A stretch of DNA of 64,000 nucleotides from Phanerodontia chrysosporium (Eukaryota; Basidiomycota; Agaricomycetes; Polyporales; Phanerochaetaceae): positions 2,356,001 through 2,420,000 of the forward strand of contig MJGA01000001.1 of assembly GCA_001910725.1 (NCBI GenBank). The letters are read 5' to 3'. This document shows positions 11,258 to 23,995 of this stretch, piece after piece. The notes beneath the pieces were generated by a model. It searched no databases. It was given only the letters and a program-made list of their open reading frames with translations, and was not told the DNA's origin. The position numbers were made by a program, and so were the translations under genes. Positions within the stretch are counted from its first letter, which is position 1; each line of letters opens with the position of its first letter.

Positions 11258-13692
11258 ATGCCAGTTCCCGTCCCCGTTTACACCAAGCCCCCAGCGCACC
11301 CCGTCATAAAGAGCAGCCGTACTCAAGCTGGAGACTCTCACGTGCGCTCTTCCGTCTTCCAATCTCTGACCAACTCTCTCCCGCAGCCCCCGCAGGGGCC
11401 GCCCCGGCGTTCGCGTCGAGGGAGGAGTGGATCAGCTCTCTTCCGTCTTGGCGGAGGAACAAGCCGCGTCGCATCTGGGAAGAAGATGCCCGTGCGTGCG
11501 AAGTAGGCAGGCAGGGTTTTAATGAAGGGTTGGCCGCCGCGGGCAACGCTGCGGACAGTAAAGGAGCGCCAGCGCAAGCAGGCATTCCGCCCGTCTCGAC
11601 CCTGCTCGCAAGTGCAGACAGGATCAATCGTGCTACTACTCGAGCGATGTACGACGAGGATGCGGACGATGCGACGAGCTCGGGGACTCGGTACTTGGAT
11701 GGCATGGCGAAGACACCACCCAGTACACTGACGACGACAACATGAGTGTGGAGCTAGCCTCCGACTCCGGTTCAATTGCCTGCACCGCTGGATCTTCTCG
11801 CAGGATGCATGGTGATGAAGACGACTTCGATGCCGCCTACGGGTCGCACTGCGAACGTGGGCATTCAGCCCTGTCTACGAAGATTCCTCGCCTGAGCGCG
11901 ACATGGGGCCGAGTCCATTAGGCCCCACCACGCCTTTCGGCGACTATGTCGACCGCGCGGTGGCGTCTCACGCCGCACCACCCGTTCACCACGTTCCTGT
12001 CGGGCATGCTTCTCAGACGCAGTATGCCTATCCGGATGAATATGGCCGCGCGCAGTGCATTCAATGCCAGGATCACATCCCGGCGGACCAAGTCGTCCAG
12101 CAGGCACCTCCGGCTCCGGAACCTGTGCAGACTCCGACTGCAAGCCTCACGTACAAGAAGGTCGCAGAGCCTCTTGCGGAGTGGGCCTCCAATTTCCTGT
12201 GGAAGGTATGCACCACGGGTATGAGTCTCTCGCCCAAATATGCTCAACCTGAGTACGTATGCCTGTATTCCACCATCACAACAGAGACTAACTGGATATC
12301 TGATAGTGCGTTTCCGACAAGGCGCTATCCGAGCCAGCCTCCAGCTCATCTGGCGCGCTCGACGCACTCAATGTTGCTGTCGACGCTTCTGCAGCCTTCT
12401 GCAGTGTTCTTGGCGTTGTGGTACATTGTGCGCCTTCCCGTTTTCTTCGGCCCTGTCAACCTTGGGCCTGGAGACGTTCGGGAGATGCGCTTCCGTGCCG
12501 AGTTGCTTGGCGAGCCGCATCTGCCGCTCGACCGGGATGCTATCGAGTCCTACGCCCCTTTCAGACTCATCCTGCTTGGCTGTATGCTGGCTAACAAGTG
12601 GTTGGATGATCATACCTTCTCGAACAAAACTTGGTACGTGATGTACATTCTCTAATCCTAGTTCGTTTTCCTGACATGCATAATAGGCATACCATCTCGA
12701 ACATCCCTGTGCGCCAGCTGAACAAGCTGGAGTCGCTCGCGCTGGACATCTTCGACCATGACCTCTCCGTTCCGCCCCACGAGTGGTCGGCTTGGCTCAA
12801 GAAGATCCAGGCCTATCATATGTCCTTGTCGTCGCCAGTGTTCCCTCAACCAATCTCTCGCCCGTCCTCGAGCCCTCACAACATTATTCGCAAGGCGATC
12901 GACGATTTGGTCGACGTCACCGCTGTCGCGGACGCGAACATTGTTGATGGCACTCCCGAGCCCGTCTTCTTCAGTCTCGATGAGCAGAAGAAGGAGTCCT
13001 CTGATACCCGGGGTAACGAGGAGGATATCGACGTTCTCGAGATCGATCTGGACGAGGATGGTCCACTGAGAGAGGAGTATCTCCCGAAGCGGCGTATCAG
13101 CGGCGCTGCCAACACTCGTCCTAGCCGCGTGCAGGAGCGACCGGTCGACACCGACAAGTACTTGCCGCCTCCGGCGAAATGGAGCCCTGCTGCAGACGAG
13201 CCCATCTTCCGCTACAATGCTCGTCCTCAGCAGTACGTTGCCCCGCAGCCTATCTCTCACGCACGTGTCCCGGCTGCGCCTGTCCCACCGCCCGCTCCAT
13301 TCCATCAGGCGCTGGACATGAGTCGCAGGATCTGGCCCGCGGACGAGCAGCTCGCGAGGCAGTCATACCCGGCACCGCCACTGCCCGTCTTTGCTGCGCC
13401 GCCTGCGGCGTACCCGGCTTACGATTACAGGTACGCTCAGCCGCCTCCGCTGCCTGCGCACTCCAGGTCGCAGTCCTTCTCCTACGGCAACGCCGTGGGC
13501 CAGCCACAGGGACACTACCGCTCCTACTCTCATACTCGCTACGACGACGACTACGTGTACTCCCAGCCGCGCCACCTCGCACCCATGCCGCCCCCGGCTC
13601 AATGGCCTGCGCCGTTCAGTCGGGCGCTCTTCCCACCGCTCTACGATTCCTATCTGTACGACTCCCGCTCCCAGCCCTTAGTCAAGGTGTAG
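11258..13692 (+). CDS. Pho80-like cyclin with long N-terminal and proline-rich C-terminal tails
   Basis: Regulatory cyclin of the Pho80/PCL type (partner Pho85-like CDK), with roles in phosphate or nutrient signalling inferred from the family. Exons run 11258-12252, 12307-12633 and 12687-13692. The cyclin fold spans WASNFLWKVC, then FRAELLGEPHLPLDRD, APFRLILLGCMLANKWLDDH, SNKTW and NIPVRQLNKLESLALDIFDH, with VPPHEWSAWL at its end: the usual Pho80 order. The first exon must change frame three times, near 11380, 11700 and 11870, each a single lost base, to link MPVPVPVYTKPPAHPVIK, ASREEWISSLPSWRRNKPRR, the acidic DDFDAAYGS segment and SPERDMGPSPLGPTTPFGDY. The C-terminal 300 residues are low-complexity, rich in Pro, Tyr and Ala (RYAQPPPLPAHSRSQSF), typical of basidiomycete Pho80-like proteins. 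The acceptor directly before the ATG supports this start. Confidence 0.85.
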
Positions 13693-15262
13693 GATGAGGC
13701 ACCTGCATTAGATCGCATTCCGAGAGGCATAGAAAGCCGCGTTGCGGCTCCTCCTCTCGTCGAGGAGGCCCGGCCGCTTCTGTCTCATTTCCTCTCACTC
13801 GTTATCGTACTCCCGCAGCTCCGTTAAGTCATACCGCAAACTCGTCCGACATGGATGCCCTGGCGCATGCGCTAGGCCCCCATCCAATCTTCATTCTCTA
13901 CCTCATGCAGCTGCTCTAAATTCTCGCATCGGTTCTGTTTTCCGGGGTTCTCTCAAGTCTCGTCTCGTCGTCTCGCTTATCCGCCCATCGAAACGGTCCC
14001 ATTTTTCCGTCTCCACCGTACGGACGTTCCCATCAACGACATATCCATTCTGTCTCCGGGATCGCCATCCACGAGAATCGCCGCCTTCGCGCATCGAACG
14101 ACACGCATCGTATCTATTGCTTAGTACATCGACATTTTTCGCCGTCCGTTATCCGTCATATCTCTGGGGGCGCAAGAAGGACCCATCACAGAGCCGATCT
14201 CCCGTGAGGCAGTCGTACAAGATATCTGCCCACTCTCGCCAGGCTGTCAAGACCCTCTTCGCCGCACGCGCGTCGCGAACGGAGCCACGCACACTCGCCT
14301 ACGTTGGGCCTCTCAACCTCGATATCACACCGGCCGCCTCCTTCGCCGCCCGGAGATGTTTGCTGTGTACAGATTACCGTGCCCCCTACCTTTGAGACGC
14401 TTTTAGCTACACTAATGTCGTTCACGCCTTCAGCTTTTCGCTGTTCAAGATTCCCTTCATCGGTAGTCCACGTTTTCGTCCTCTTTCCGTCTGTTCGTTG
14501 TATTTTTTCTCACATCGCCTCACCCTCGATAACGACAAAACCACAAAAACAACGGAAAAAGGTCACGAAAAACCCACACTACATACACAGTTTCCCGTGT
14601 TTCCTTCCGCTTTACCGTTTCTGAACGTTTTCTGGTTGTATCGTCTATCCTCACCTCCTCACATACACATCCGCCCTGCCACCCTACCCATCCCTCGTAT
14701 CCCGTCTTGCTTCGCTCGAAGCTCCTATGATCCCCGTCTGTTTCATGTAGTTGGTCTGCACTCTGTCCCCGTTGTAGATAGCTATATGAATTGCATTTGT
14801 CTGCAGGGTCTCAGTGTTGTTTACACCCACCGAGGCCTTGTCGATGAAGGATGTGCCTGCAATCTTGTCTGGAGTGTCTCTTCTGGCAAGTTCGCGATGC
14901 TGCAGCTATGCAGGATGGAGCGAGGTCTCGATGAGCCGTGAGACATCGATCGCGGCTATAGAGATTTGCCTGGTTGATCAGTCGTGTTCGAACACAGAAC
15001 CCGTCTCGGTTGATGGATCCGCGCAGGAGGAAAACGAACTTGTTGTGTTGCACCGCGTAGGTAAGGAAATGCGAAGACGGCATGCAGAGCGTGGAAAACA
15101 CGCTAGGACAAGAACGGCAATATTTGCACTGAAAAGCCCGTGACCTGTTCAAATTTTACGCTATAAAAGCGGAAGCACCTTACCTGAGCAAAGCCATGTG
15201 CGAAGTGGCATAAAGTCTACTCGCGTCGATCTTATTCTCCACCAGCCTTGTCCAAAACCACC
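13693..15262. other. Intergenic, no supported gene
   Basis: About 1.6 kb between the cyclin stop and the homeodomain-like gene. It is probably a long 3' UTR plus the promoter of the next gene. The longest frame (13742-14395) has no domain, no splice logic and no conserved-looking stretch. A TATA-like CTATAAAAG lies at about 15160-15170, some 95 bp upstream of the ATG at 15263. Confidence 0.6.
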
Positions 15263-16691
15263 ATGTACCCGCCCGGCGTGCAGCATGACGTCGCGACCAT
15301 CTACGAAACGTACCGTGCGATGTACAAACAGCAAGAGACGTCCGCAAGCAGCGCCAGCGCCAGCACCAGCACCGTGCCCAGCGGTCCCGACGCACCCCAG
15401 GGCGCGCCGAAACCAAGAAAAGCGAATCGGCTCCCCGAGGAGGCCCTGTGCATCTTGCGAGGTGCGCAATCACTACATCTTATCGCGCGTGGAATGCTGA
15501 TCACGCATGGGCTGCAATGCAGACTACTACTACAACAAAAAGACGCGCCCGAGCGCGGCAGAGAAGCGCGAGCTGCTCGCCCGCATACACCAGATCCCCG
15601 GCACAGAATGGTACTCGATGAATAGCATCAATAGCTGGTTTGGAGGCCGGCAACAGATAGACCGCGAAAAGAAGAGGAAAGAGAGCGAAAGTCGGAAGAA
15701 AGAGAAAGGAGGCACCGCGTCCATCCGTGCGTGCTCCACGCTCCGTGGTGCAGCGACGCGCCGTAGCTGACCAAAACTGCGCAGTATGGCCTACTCTCGA
15801 CGCTGACAAGATAGAATCGTTACGAACGCTGTACGAGGAGCGGCCCGCAAGTGTCCCTCTTAGCAAGCTTGCCGTGACATGGGCACGGGCATTGGGTGCC
15901 AATGTCGAGCATGTTCGGGCTTGGCTGGACTATCATGACCCATCCGAGGAGGTGAGTGCTTGACAACCTTCCAAAGTGTCAATTGATTGATATATGCATG
16001 GTAGACGTCGCAGCTTGTCGACCGGAAGCCTACGCCACATTTACCGACACCTGAAGCAACGGCGTCGCCAGAACCGAGCCATAAGCGCACGACGGAAAGC
16101 CCGGCGGTGAATACGGCGCCGCAAGCGCCTCCCGTCGTCCAACCTTTCAGCACAATATCGCCGGTAGTAAAACAGCAACAATTCAGCCCCACGCAGCCTA
16201 CTTTCATACCTTCCCGATATCAGTATCTCCAAGATCAACGACCCCAACATGTGCCAGTAGTGCAACCGGTCCTGCAACTTGAACAGCAAGCCATTCAGGC
16301 GCCCGCAAGTCCATCATCGCCACCGCCAGCATACTCACCGCCAACGAATGCGGTCGTGCACCCACGGCCCGAACTAAAGCTTGCAATAGCCGACGCTGCA
16401 CCTCCGCCGCCGGCGCCAGTGGTGCTGCCAGAGCCGCCAGGAGACCTGGCCAACCACCTGGCAGCGCAGCTGAATATGCCGATGCCTGTGTCGCCCTTGC
16501 CACGAGAGGCGACGATCACATCCATTGAGGACATCGACGCGGCGTTTGCGCCGTATGAAGCGATGATGCGGGACCTGCTAGATAAGGCGCAGTGTGGTCA
16601 TTTTATGTCCCTTGGCCTGCATCCTGCGCTGGTCTTGCACACGCTTCGAGGCGTTGCCCCTGGTGATGTTGAGATGGATGTCTCGGCATGA
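15263..16691 (+). CDS. Homeodomain-like transcription factor (atypical recognition helix)
   Basis: Probable nuclear DNA-binding protein. Exons run 15263-15461, 15523-15726, 15785-15951 and 16005-16691; joining them gives one clean frame. The start has a good context (CCACCATG). After a Ser/Ala-rich head, residues about 65-115 read YYYNKKTRPSAAEKRELLAR, then INSWFGGRQQIDREKKRK. This is the third helix and basic tail of a homeodomain, but the usual WFxNxR has Gly-Gly where Asn is expected. A second helical block after the intron (IESLRTLYEERP..WLDYHD) looks like a degenerate second homeodomain-type bundle. The C-terminal half is Pro/Gln/Ala rich, like an activation domain. No mating-type neighbours (MIP1, beta-flanking gene, second HD gene) are present, so a mating-locus role is not supported. 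No homologue was recognised by name. Confidence 0.72.
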
Positions 16692-17339
16692 ATATTGAGA
16701 CTGTGTGTGTTGAGATTGCATTTGTCAATGTGCTTAAGCTCACCACCCTCTGTTTGGCCTCAACAGTGCACATTTCTACATCTGTGGCCCAATGCCACCA
16801 TTCACATGAAGCCTTCCTGCCATATGGTTGCCAACATGTTCACCTCTTGCAAAATTCACCATCTCACCATGCGCATGCCTGCACTCATTTCAGCCCATGT
16901 CTGGCGCCTTTCTGCATCTCAGCCCATGCATGGTCACCAATTTCTTGTCACACTTTGCCTCCTTTGCATGCACAGCCTCAAGTATGTGATTTTCATAGAC
17001 AGCAAGTTATTATCAAACAGAAGTGTAGTCATTATTTTCCTAATATGCACATATTACTTTCTTGGCCATAAATGGCTAACAACTTCACTATAAGCTGCTA
17101 TCTTTCAAAAGTGACCCTAGTCTCACGCAGAACTGGCTGCAGCACTAGTGCGTCCATCAGTGAGGTGCATACCTTTGATGAAATCGACTGTACGTCAAGA
17201 GCATGTCACAGAATGTGTGGCATATCAGAGGCATGGAAGGCACTTTGATATATCTAATAACTACACAGTTCTATCCATACACACATTAACTTCTTTGGCT
17301 TCTTGATATTTACTTCTGTTTGCACATCCACTGCAGCAC
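16692..17339. other. AT-richer intergenic spacer, no gene seen
   Basis: About 650 bp with clearly lower GC than its surroundings and several partial repeats of CAGCCCATG-like words (16880-16990). It has no splice-compatible coding exon. It may be a decayed transposon, but nothing identifies one. Confidence 0.5.
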
Positions 17340-20300
17340 TCAGAGCTTGACGACAATGAATGGCACCTCAACGTCCTCGCCCTCTTCATCCGTGACCATG
17401 ACCTCGACGATGAGGTGCTTCACATGTGGCGGGATCGGCTTCTTGCTCACAGTCTCGACGAGCTTGCTGAAGCGGAGCGGGAGACGCTCCTCGCTCTGCA
17501 AATGACACATCAGTCGTACGCGGGATCTCGGCAGACGGAGGCACAGTGGCGCACCTTCTTCTTGCCGATGAACGAGCTCCAGAGCATGCTCACGCCCTGG
17601 CTGACCATTGACACGTCGAGATTGTGCTTCTCACGGAACCAGTCAATGATCTCCTTTAGCGTAGGGTCGTTCTCGAACGTGAAGCGGTCCCAGAGCGTCC
17701 ACTCCGTCTCGCCATACTTGTTCTTCTTGGCGGCAATAGGCTCCGAGAAGCCAAAGAACGGCAGCGCAAGGTTCACAAAGCCGTTCTTGTACTGCTCGAG
17801 CTTGTTCTTGCCATCGATAACCTGCGTGGGCAGCAATTAAGTATAGCGCACGCTGTACGCATGACATCGCAACGCACCTTGTACAGCTCAAGGCAGACGA
17901 GGCCAACGATGAGCGAGGTTGTCGTCGCGATGGCAGGGATGATCTTGCCCGCAATCTGCTTGGTTGTATGCCTGTCGGCGGGGGTGATGCTGTAGTTCGT
18001 CGCACGCAGGTTGGACGCGGCGGTGATGAAGTCGATGTGGTGGTTCGAGTCGTCGTCCTTCTCGAACTCGACAGGGTTCAAGCGGTACCCGACGAGCGAT
18101 GAAGGCGCCGGCAGCTGTTTCAAGAGATCGGACGTGTCGGTACCGTCCGAAGACCCGTCGTTCTGCACCGGGTCGTTCTCGTTGATCTGGACCTTCACAC
18201 CGCTCTTCGGAGTGAACTCGGGCACAATCACACTGTCTGCGATCTTCTTGAAGATGGCGGGATCAGTCTCACCGCGCAGACCGTAGTTGTACGCGTGCAG
18301 GTTGGCGGCAGCGATGATGTACGCAAGGTGGGTGGGCTGAAGGACCGTGCGTTAGTCGGACATCATCTCGCCGATGGTTGAGAACAGCACGTACATCGTC
18401 AGAGTTGAAAGTCAAGGGGTCGGGAGCACGCTTGGGCCACTCCAGAAGGGCTGACCAGTGCTGGTGACAGCGTCCTTTGGCAGGCTGTAGAGCAGCTGCC
18501 TGATCGCGTGGTTGTACTTCTCCTCGAATTGCAGACGAGCCCAGACGATGCACTCCTCGAACGTCAAAGGCTTGTTGGTGACAAGGTATGACACGAGCTG
18601 TTCAATCTGCTCCTTCTGCTGGCCGGAGTACTTGAGGTTGTTCTCCAAGAAGTTCGGCTCTGACAGGTATTGGTTGACAGACTGCGGCGGCTTGACGAAC
18701 AGGTTGTCGAACTCTTGTCTTGCCCACTGCAAAGCACGTCAACCAATGCCAATAAAGTCATCTGAACCGACTTACCTCAATGGTATGCTGAATGGCGTTA
18801 GGGAAGTTCTTGACAGTGCACGACGGGGTCTCCTTCTCTGGAGGATCTTGCGACGAGGAGTACGACTCCGTGAGGTGGGGAATGACGACTTGGGTATTGC
18901 CCTTGGTACCAAGAGTACCCGACTCGAGTAGAGGCTTCTCGTAGAAGACGCAACGCTGATCCATGTACTGGCGCGCCTTCACATTGTCAAGGGCGTTAGT
19001 GACACCGTCGATGCTGTCGAAGAACTCGTCGTTGTAGACATCTGCCAGAAGTCAGAGCAACGTCTTCACTGGAGAAAATGAGTACGTACTCTCAGTGTCG
19101 GGGCCTACGGGCTCTTGCTTGCTAGTGATCTTGCCCTTGAGATCCGGGTTCATGTCCGTGACGGCAGCAGCGGCCACTTCAGACTTGAACTTCCCAAGGT
19201 CCTTGGCGCGGAACAGGAACTGACGGTTAAGGTTACTCTTCTCAATTGTGTCCAGGTCCGTGACGGTGATTTGGCCCCTGGGGCCGGTCGCAAGACCCAT
19301 CATGCTCCAGTTCTTGAGCAGCTCACAGCCGAGAGCGCCAGCACCGACTAGGAACTGACGGTGGTTCGCGATCTTCTCCTGGAACTTCCTGCCGAACACC
19401 ACGATCTGTCCGTCGTAGCGGCTGCCAACAGGCTGGCAATCCTCTTCAGTCGGGAGTTCGTTGGGCAGAGACTCGAGCGAGTCGAAGTACAGGTGTTGAA
19501 GCATAGGGTGGAACTTAGCAGAGCAAGCCTTGAGCACCTCCTGGGCGACGAAACCACCAATGACAGCATTCACTGGTGCCAGGTCGCCAGTAGCCTGGAA
19601 AGCGAGCTCGGCCAAAACTTTCTCGTCTGCATCGGCCTCGATCTTCTTTGCAAGCTCGACAAACTTAGCGGCGTCTTCAGAGTTGCGGGGGCGAGGGAGG
19701 CGCTGTTCTTTTGCCTTGAACTCCGAAAGGGCCTGGAAACCCGCATGAAGCGTCGCCGGCCGGTCAAACTTCGCGAAGTCAGTGACAAAGAACTCGGGAT
19801 TCTTCAACGATTCGCGAAGAGATTTCTGCGAGGACGGCAAGAGCTTTAGTTGGGTTCGTCTGCGTCGGAAGTGTCACATACGAATTCAAGAATCTTCGGC
19901 ATCTTGACCTGAGTGAAGATACCTCCCGACTTGTACTCGCTGAAGTTAGATGTGTCGCCGATGGAGAACGTGTAAGGGCCCTTCACAGTGACCTTACGAG
20001 GCTCACATCCGTTCAATTCGGTCATGCCCTGCACCTCAGAGAAGGTGACAAAGTCTCCGTCCTCCAGGCCATGACGAGTCTCGTCCAAGCAAGTCACAAG
20101 ACCTTCTTTGTCCTGCGGAATGGGTTAGCGTTTATCCCCGAGCCACAGAGTTTGGGCGCACCTTCTCCACAGATACGATCATACCACTGAGAGGCTGCTC
20201 GCCAGTAGGATCGACGCAAGTGAACTTGGGGCCGAAGTCGTTGAATGCCGATCTGTCGTGAGAGGTTCAGTTTAGTATGACAACGCGTCATAGAGTCATG

Positions 20301-21080
20301 CCACTCACCCGAAGAGGCCGCGAGTCTCAGCAGCAATGAAGTGAACACCATTTTGGTGCGTCCAGTCGTTAATCTCTAGTTGTTTGCTGAGAGGAGCATT
20401 GGTGAGGACAACAACCTACGGAAAGTCAGCTAAGTGGTCTCCAATGAGAACATAGAAACGAACCTGGAAGCCCTTGATCATGTCGACGGTAATCTCCTGG
20501 CCTCTCTCACCGCCCAAGTTCCGTACTGGGACGTATGCGTTGAGCTCTGCGAGACGAGGGACCGTGACTTCTGCGCGAGGCTTGCCAATATCCTCTTTGC
20601 GCAGGAAGTACTGAGGGACGGTGAGCAGGCTTCGGCAGCATAGTAGAAGCAAAGGGAAGCTTACCTGTGAGCTGAGATCTTGGATCTCCACTGGCTCGGG
20701 ATCGTAGACAGTTACGGACTTCACGCCCGCAAGGACAACATTCTTCGCTAGTGGTCGCAATAGGGTCAATGACATTATGACAAACGCGTGTTCATAAGAG
20801 ATTCACCAATCTCGACACCGAGTCCTTTGAGGCCCACGATGAGGACATTCGAAGCAGCCATGCGCTTCATCGCTACGCTCTGTCGTTAGATAATGATCGT
20901 CCGTGTTCGTACGCAGTATCGGTACCTTCATGGCCAAGCACATAGCTAGGGGAATAGTCAGCATCGGCCCTGAGGGTAGCATACGCGTCGCGCTACTCAC
21001 AGCTGACGGGAGTAGAGACCCTCGTCAATGGCAGCCTCATCAACGTCCATTGCGGAGGGCAGGTTTGTCGTCTCAGCCAT
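17340..21080 (-). CDS. UBA1: Ubiquitin-activating enzyme E1, multi-exon
   Basis: Essential E1 enzyme that adenylates ubiquitin and loads it on its own cysteine, in cytosol and nucleus. It starts [20 protein letters not shown] at 21080. The first adenylation half has [20 protein letters not shown] and [20 protein letters not shown]. The second has [20 protein letters not shown] (nucleotide-binding glycines), [17 protein letters not shown], then the catalytic-cysteine segment [17 protein letters not shown]. The C-terminal ubiquitin-fold domain ends in ..[10 protein letters not shown] (last exon 17495-17340). Around a dozen short introns. The frame breaks once near 18437, where GGCCCAAG lacks one base of the expected run between QPFWSGP and KRAPDPLTF. 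The full length matches the usual E1 size of about 1000 residues. It is divergent from DPH6 across only 196 bp. Confidence 0.95.
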
Positions 21081-21276
21081 AAGTGGTCGTAAAAGATATC
21101 AGTGAGTATGGAGAGGAGATGGTAGTAGAGCAGAGAGAGGTCAGTTATGCAGAGCCGCCCGCGCGCCTTGACTTGAGTAATCGCGCTGAATCGCGCCGGC
21201 CTCCTGCTTCGGCCCTCTACCATTGGCCCCGCCTTCACTTTGACTAAGCTTAACTCTTGCAACTACATCCTCGGCC
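21081..21276. promoter_or_regulatory. Compact divergent promoter UBA1/DPH6
   Basis: 196 bp between the two start codons must carry both core promoters and both leaders. No clear TATA box was seen. Confidence 0.55.
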
Positions 21277-23816
21277 ATGAAATATGTCGCGCTTCTGAGC
21301 GGCGGAAAGGACAGCTGCTACAATCTCATGCACTGTCACAAGAACGGTCATGAGCTCGTAGCTGCCGCTTCCCTGCGCCCCGAGTCTGGAAGAGGTCCGA
21401 CAGCATCTCTCTTTCACCCATGGACCAGCACCGATGCTTGAGGTCTAGATGAAATCGACTCGTACATGTACCAGACAGTCGGACAGGATGCAATAGAATA
21501 CGTCGCAAACGCTCTAGACGTCCCCCTTTACCGAAGAGTGATCTCCGGCTCGGCCGTGGACATGAGCTCGGAATACGGCTCCAGAGACGCGAGAAAGAAT
21601 GGAGCACTTGAAGGAGATGAGACAGAAGACCTGTATGCATTGTTGTCCACCGTAAAAGTACGAGGATTAACAACACAAGATAGAACTGATGTTCATGTCT
21701 GCTATAGGATGCGCACCCGGACGTACAAGGTGTCTCCGTTGGGGCCATCCTGTCCAACTACCAGCGTGTCCGCGTAGAGCACGTGTAAGTAGACAAACTC
21801 CGCCTTCCTCGCACTAGCTCAAGTGGTACAGGTGTCGCCGATTGTCTCTCACTCCGTTATGCTACCTTTGGCAGCGCGACCAAGCGGAACTGCTCGCAGA
21901 GATGATAGAAGCAGGTTTGGTGGCCATCCTTATCAAGGTCGCCGGCATCGGCTTGACAGCCAAACACCTGGGCAAGACTCTGGGTGAGATGCAGCCGACA
22001 TTGGTCAAATTGGTAAGAGCTTCCTTCCTGTACTCGATCGGAGACTCACGCTCCACCCATAGAACTCACTATATGGTTCTCACGTATGCGGTGAAGGAGG
22101 TGAATACGAAACTCTCACTCTGGACTGCCCCCTCTTCAAGCGTAAGATCAATCTGTATGTGTATATGTGATACCCACTCTCGCGTGCTCCTCAAAACTGA
22201 CGGTAAACAGGACAGAAACAGAGACTGTCATCCATTCTGATAGCGACTTTGCCACCGTGGCGTACCTACGCGTCAGGAGAGCTGTACTGGAGAAGAAGAC
22301 GGAGCCTGCAGCAGTTGACCCTACCGTGCCGACGCTGTTAGAGGAAAGGTACCAGAATATCCGTGAGATTATCGAACAATCGCTGCCGCCACCTCAACAG
22401 AGCGAACGCCCGCAGTATCAACCCGGAGACTATATATTATACTTCCCTAATACCCCAGCAAACCGGAACGCGCGCTGGGTTGTGATTCCGAATGTTTTGG
22501 TCCTCACTCGCAGCCCTATGTCATTGGAAGACGAAGTCACAGAGTGTTTCCAAAAAATTGCAGGTTCGTACGCAGCGTCTCTCTTGATCATCGTCCACTG
22601 AGTTGTGCACCAAGACCAGCTCAAGAAAAACGACCTCGACTTCTCGCACGTCGCCAGCATGAACCTATTCCTGTCCTCCATGGACCTCTTCGCGCGCGTC
22701 AACGCGGTATACGCCACCTTCTTCGGTAGCAGCCCGCCCGCTCGCGCCTGCGTGGCGGCCAATCTCCCCGAGGACATCAACGTCCTAATCGAGTGCATCG
22801 CCTTCGCGGAGGAGGCCTCCTCCGAGCGGCAGGCGCTGCACGTGCAGGGCCTTAGCTACTGGGCCCCGGCGAACATCGGGCCCTACTCGCAGGCGGTCAC
22901 GGTGTGTTGCCTCTCAGCGGCCTGCGCCGCAATTTAGGCTGAAGGAAACATAGATCCAGGACCAGCGCATCTTCGTCTCGGGCCAGATTGGGCTCGTGCC
23001 GAGCACGCTCGCCCTGCCTGAGCCGCGCTCGCTCTCGCTGGAGATGGCTCTTGCGTGCCAGCACGTCGACCGCGTTGTAAAGGCACTGCAGAGCAACTCG
23101 GGCGGCGGCTGGGAGGGGCACGTCCAGCTCGCATTGTACTGGATGGTCAACTTTGCCGATTTGCCCCGTGTGAAGGGAGCGGTTCGCGACTTAGTCAGTA
23201 TCTCTAGCATTGCGCTGCTGTATTGGGCTCACCGACATTCGCAGGACGCAGAGGCTCTCGTACTGTTCCTCGGCGTACCCGCCCTGCCCAAGGACGCCCT
23301 GATCGAGAAGCAAGTCATCGTGCACACAGGCCGCTTCAAGGGCACAGAAGACGACGAGAACGAGATCACGTCTCATCGACCAACTCAGCAGACGGGTGCG
23401 TCACTTAAACACTCGCAGTACTACTCCGTATCGACCCCACCGTGCAGCGACGCTCTCGGGGGACGATTACGTGGTTACATACGCGACGTCGAGCTTCGTG
23501 AACAGCTCTGCTGCCTGCACAACGGTCCTCGGCAGGGGGAACATCGACGACAATACCGCAAAAACACTAGAAAACGCACTGTCCGACGTCCTTGCGAGCG
23601 CCATGGCAGTCAGAGTATTCTACCGGCCCTCCGAGAATCTCTCAGGTGCGCTCATCTGGCTCACCGCCGATCCCACATAACTGATGCCCCACTCTTCCAG
23701 AGCCGCCGCGATTCTTGACGGAGCGTGAGCTCGCCATCACGTCCATACCATGCACATTCGTCGCAAGTGCCGAGCGCGACGACTGGGACTACGCGATCTG
23801 CATCGTGGGCGTATGA
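21277..23816 (+). CDS. DPH6: Diphthine-ammonia ligase with C-terminal RidA-like repeats
   Basis: ATP-dependent amidase that finishes diphthamide on eEF2. The N-terminal ATP-pyrophosphatase domain begins MKYVALLSGGKDSCYNLMHC (PP-loop SGGKDS). It continues with IDSYMYQTVGQDAIEYVANA, then EDLYALLSTVK, SNYQRVRVEHV, HLGKTLGEMQPTLVKL and GSHVCGEGGEYETLTLDC. After a linker come two RidA/YjgF-type domains (DLDFSHVASMNLFLSSMDLF; PANIGPYSQAVT / RIFVSGQIGLVPSTLAL), as in yeast and other fungal Dph6. At least nine short introns, all with workable GT-AG phases; no frame break needed. The last exon ends ..RDDWDYAICIVGV at 23816. Convergent with the sugar-carrier gene, 179 bp away. DPH1 of the same pathway lies 16 kb upstream. 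Confidence 0.92.
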
Positions 23817-23995
23817 GCAAAACGTCGTATTGTACGGGGCAGACCCCGGTGTATAATACAGTATACAAATCCAAAAGATGCAGAAAAAAGATGCGGAGGG
23901 AGTCCGTGGATAAGTGGTGTGGCAGGGATGCGAGGATATTACAGGGAGTAGTACAGGATAAGAAACTGGAGACAGAAAGAGGTAGAAGATCGATG

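Noticed and set aside
15263..16691. Mating-type (HD) locus
   Set aside because: Only one homeodomain-like gene, with an atypical helix, and none of the usual flanking genes.
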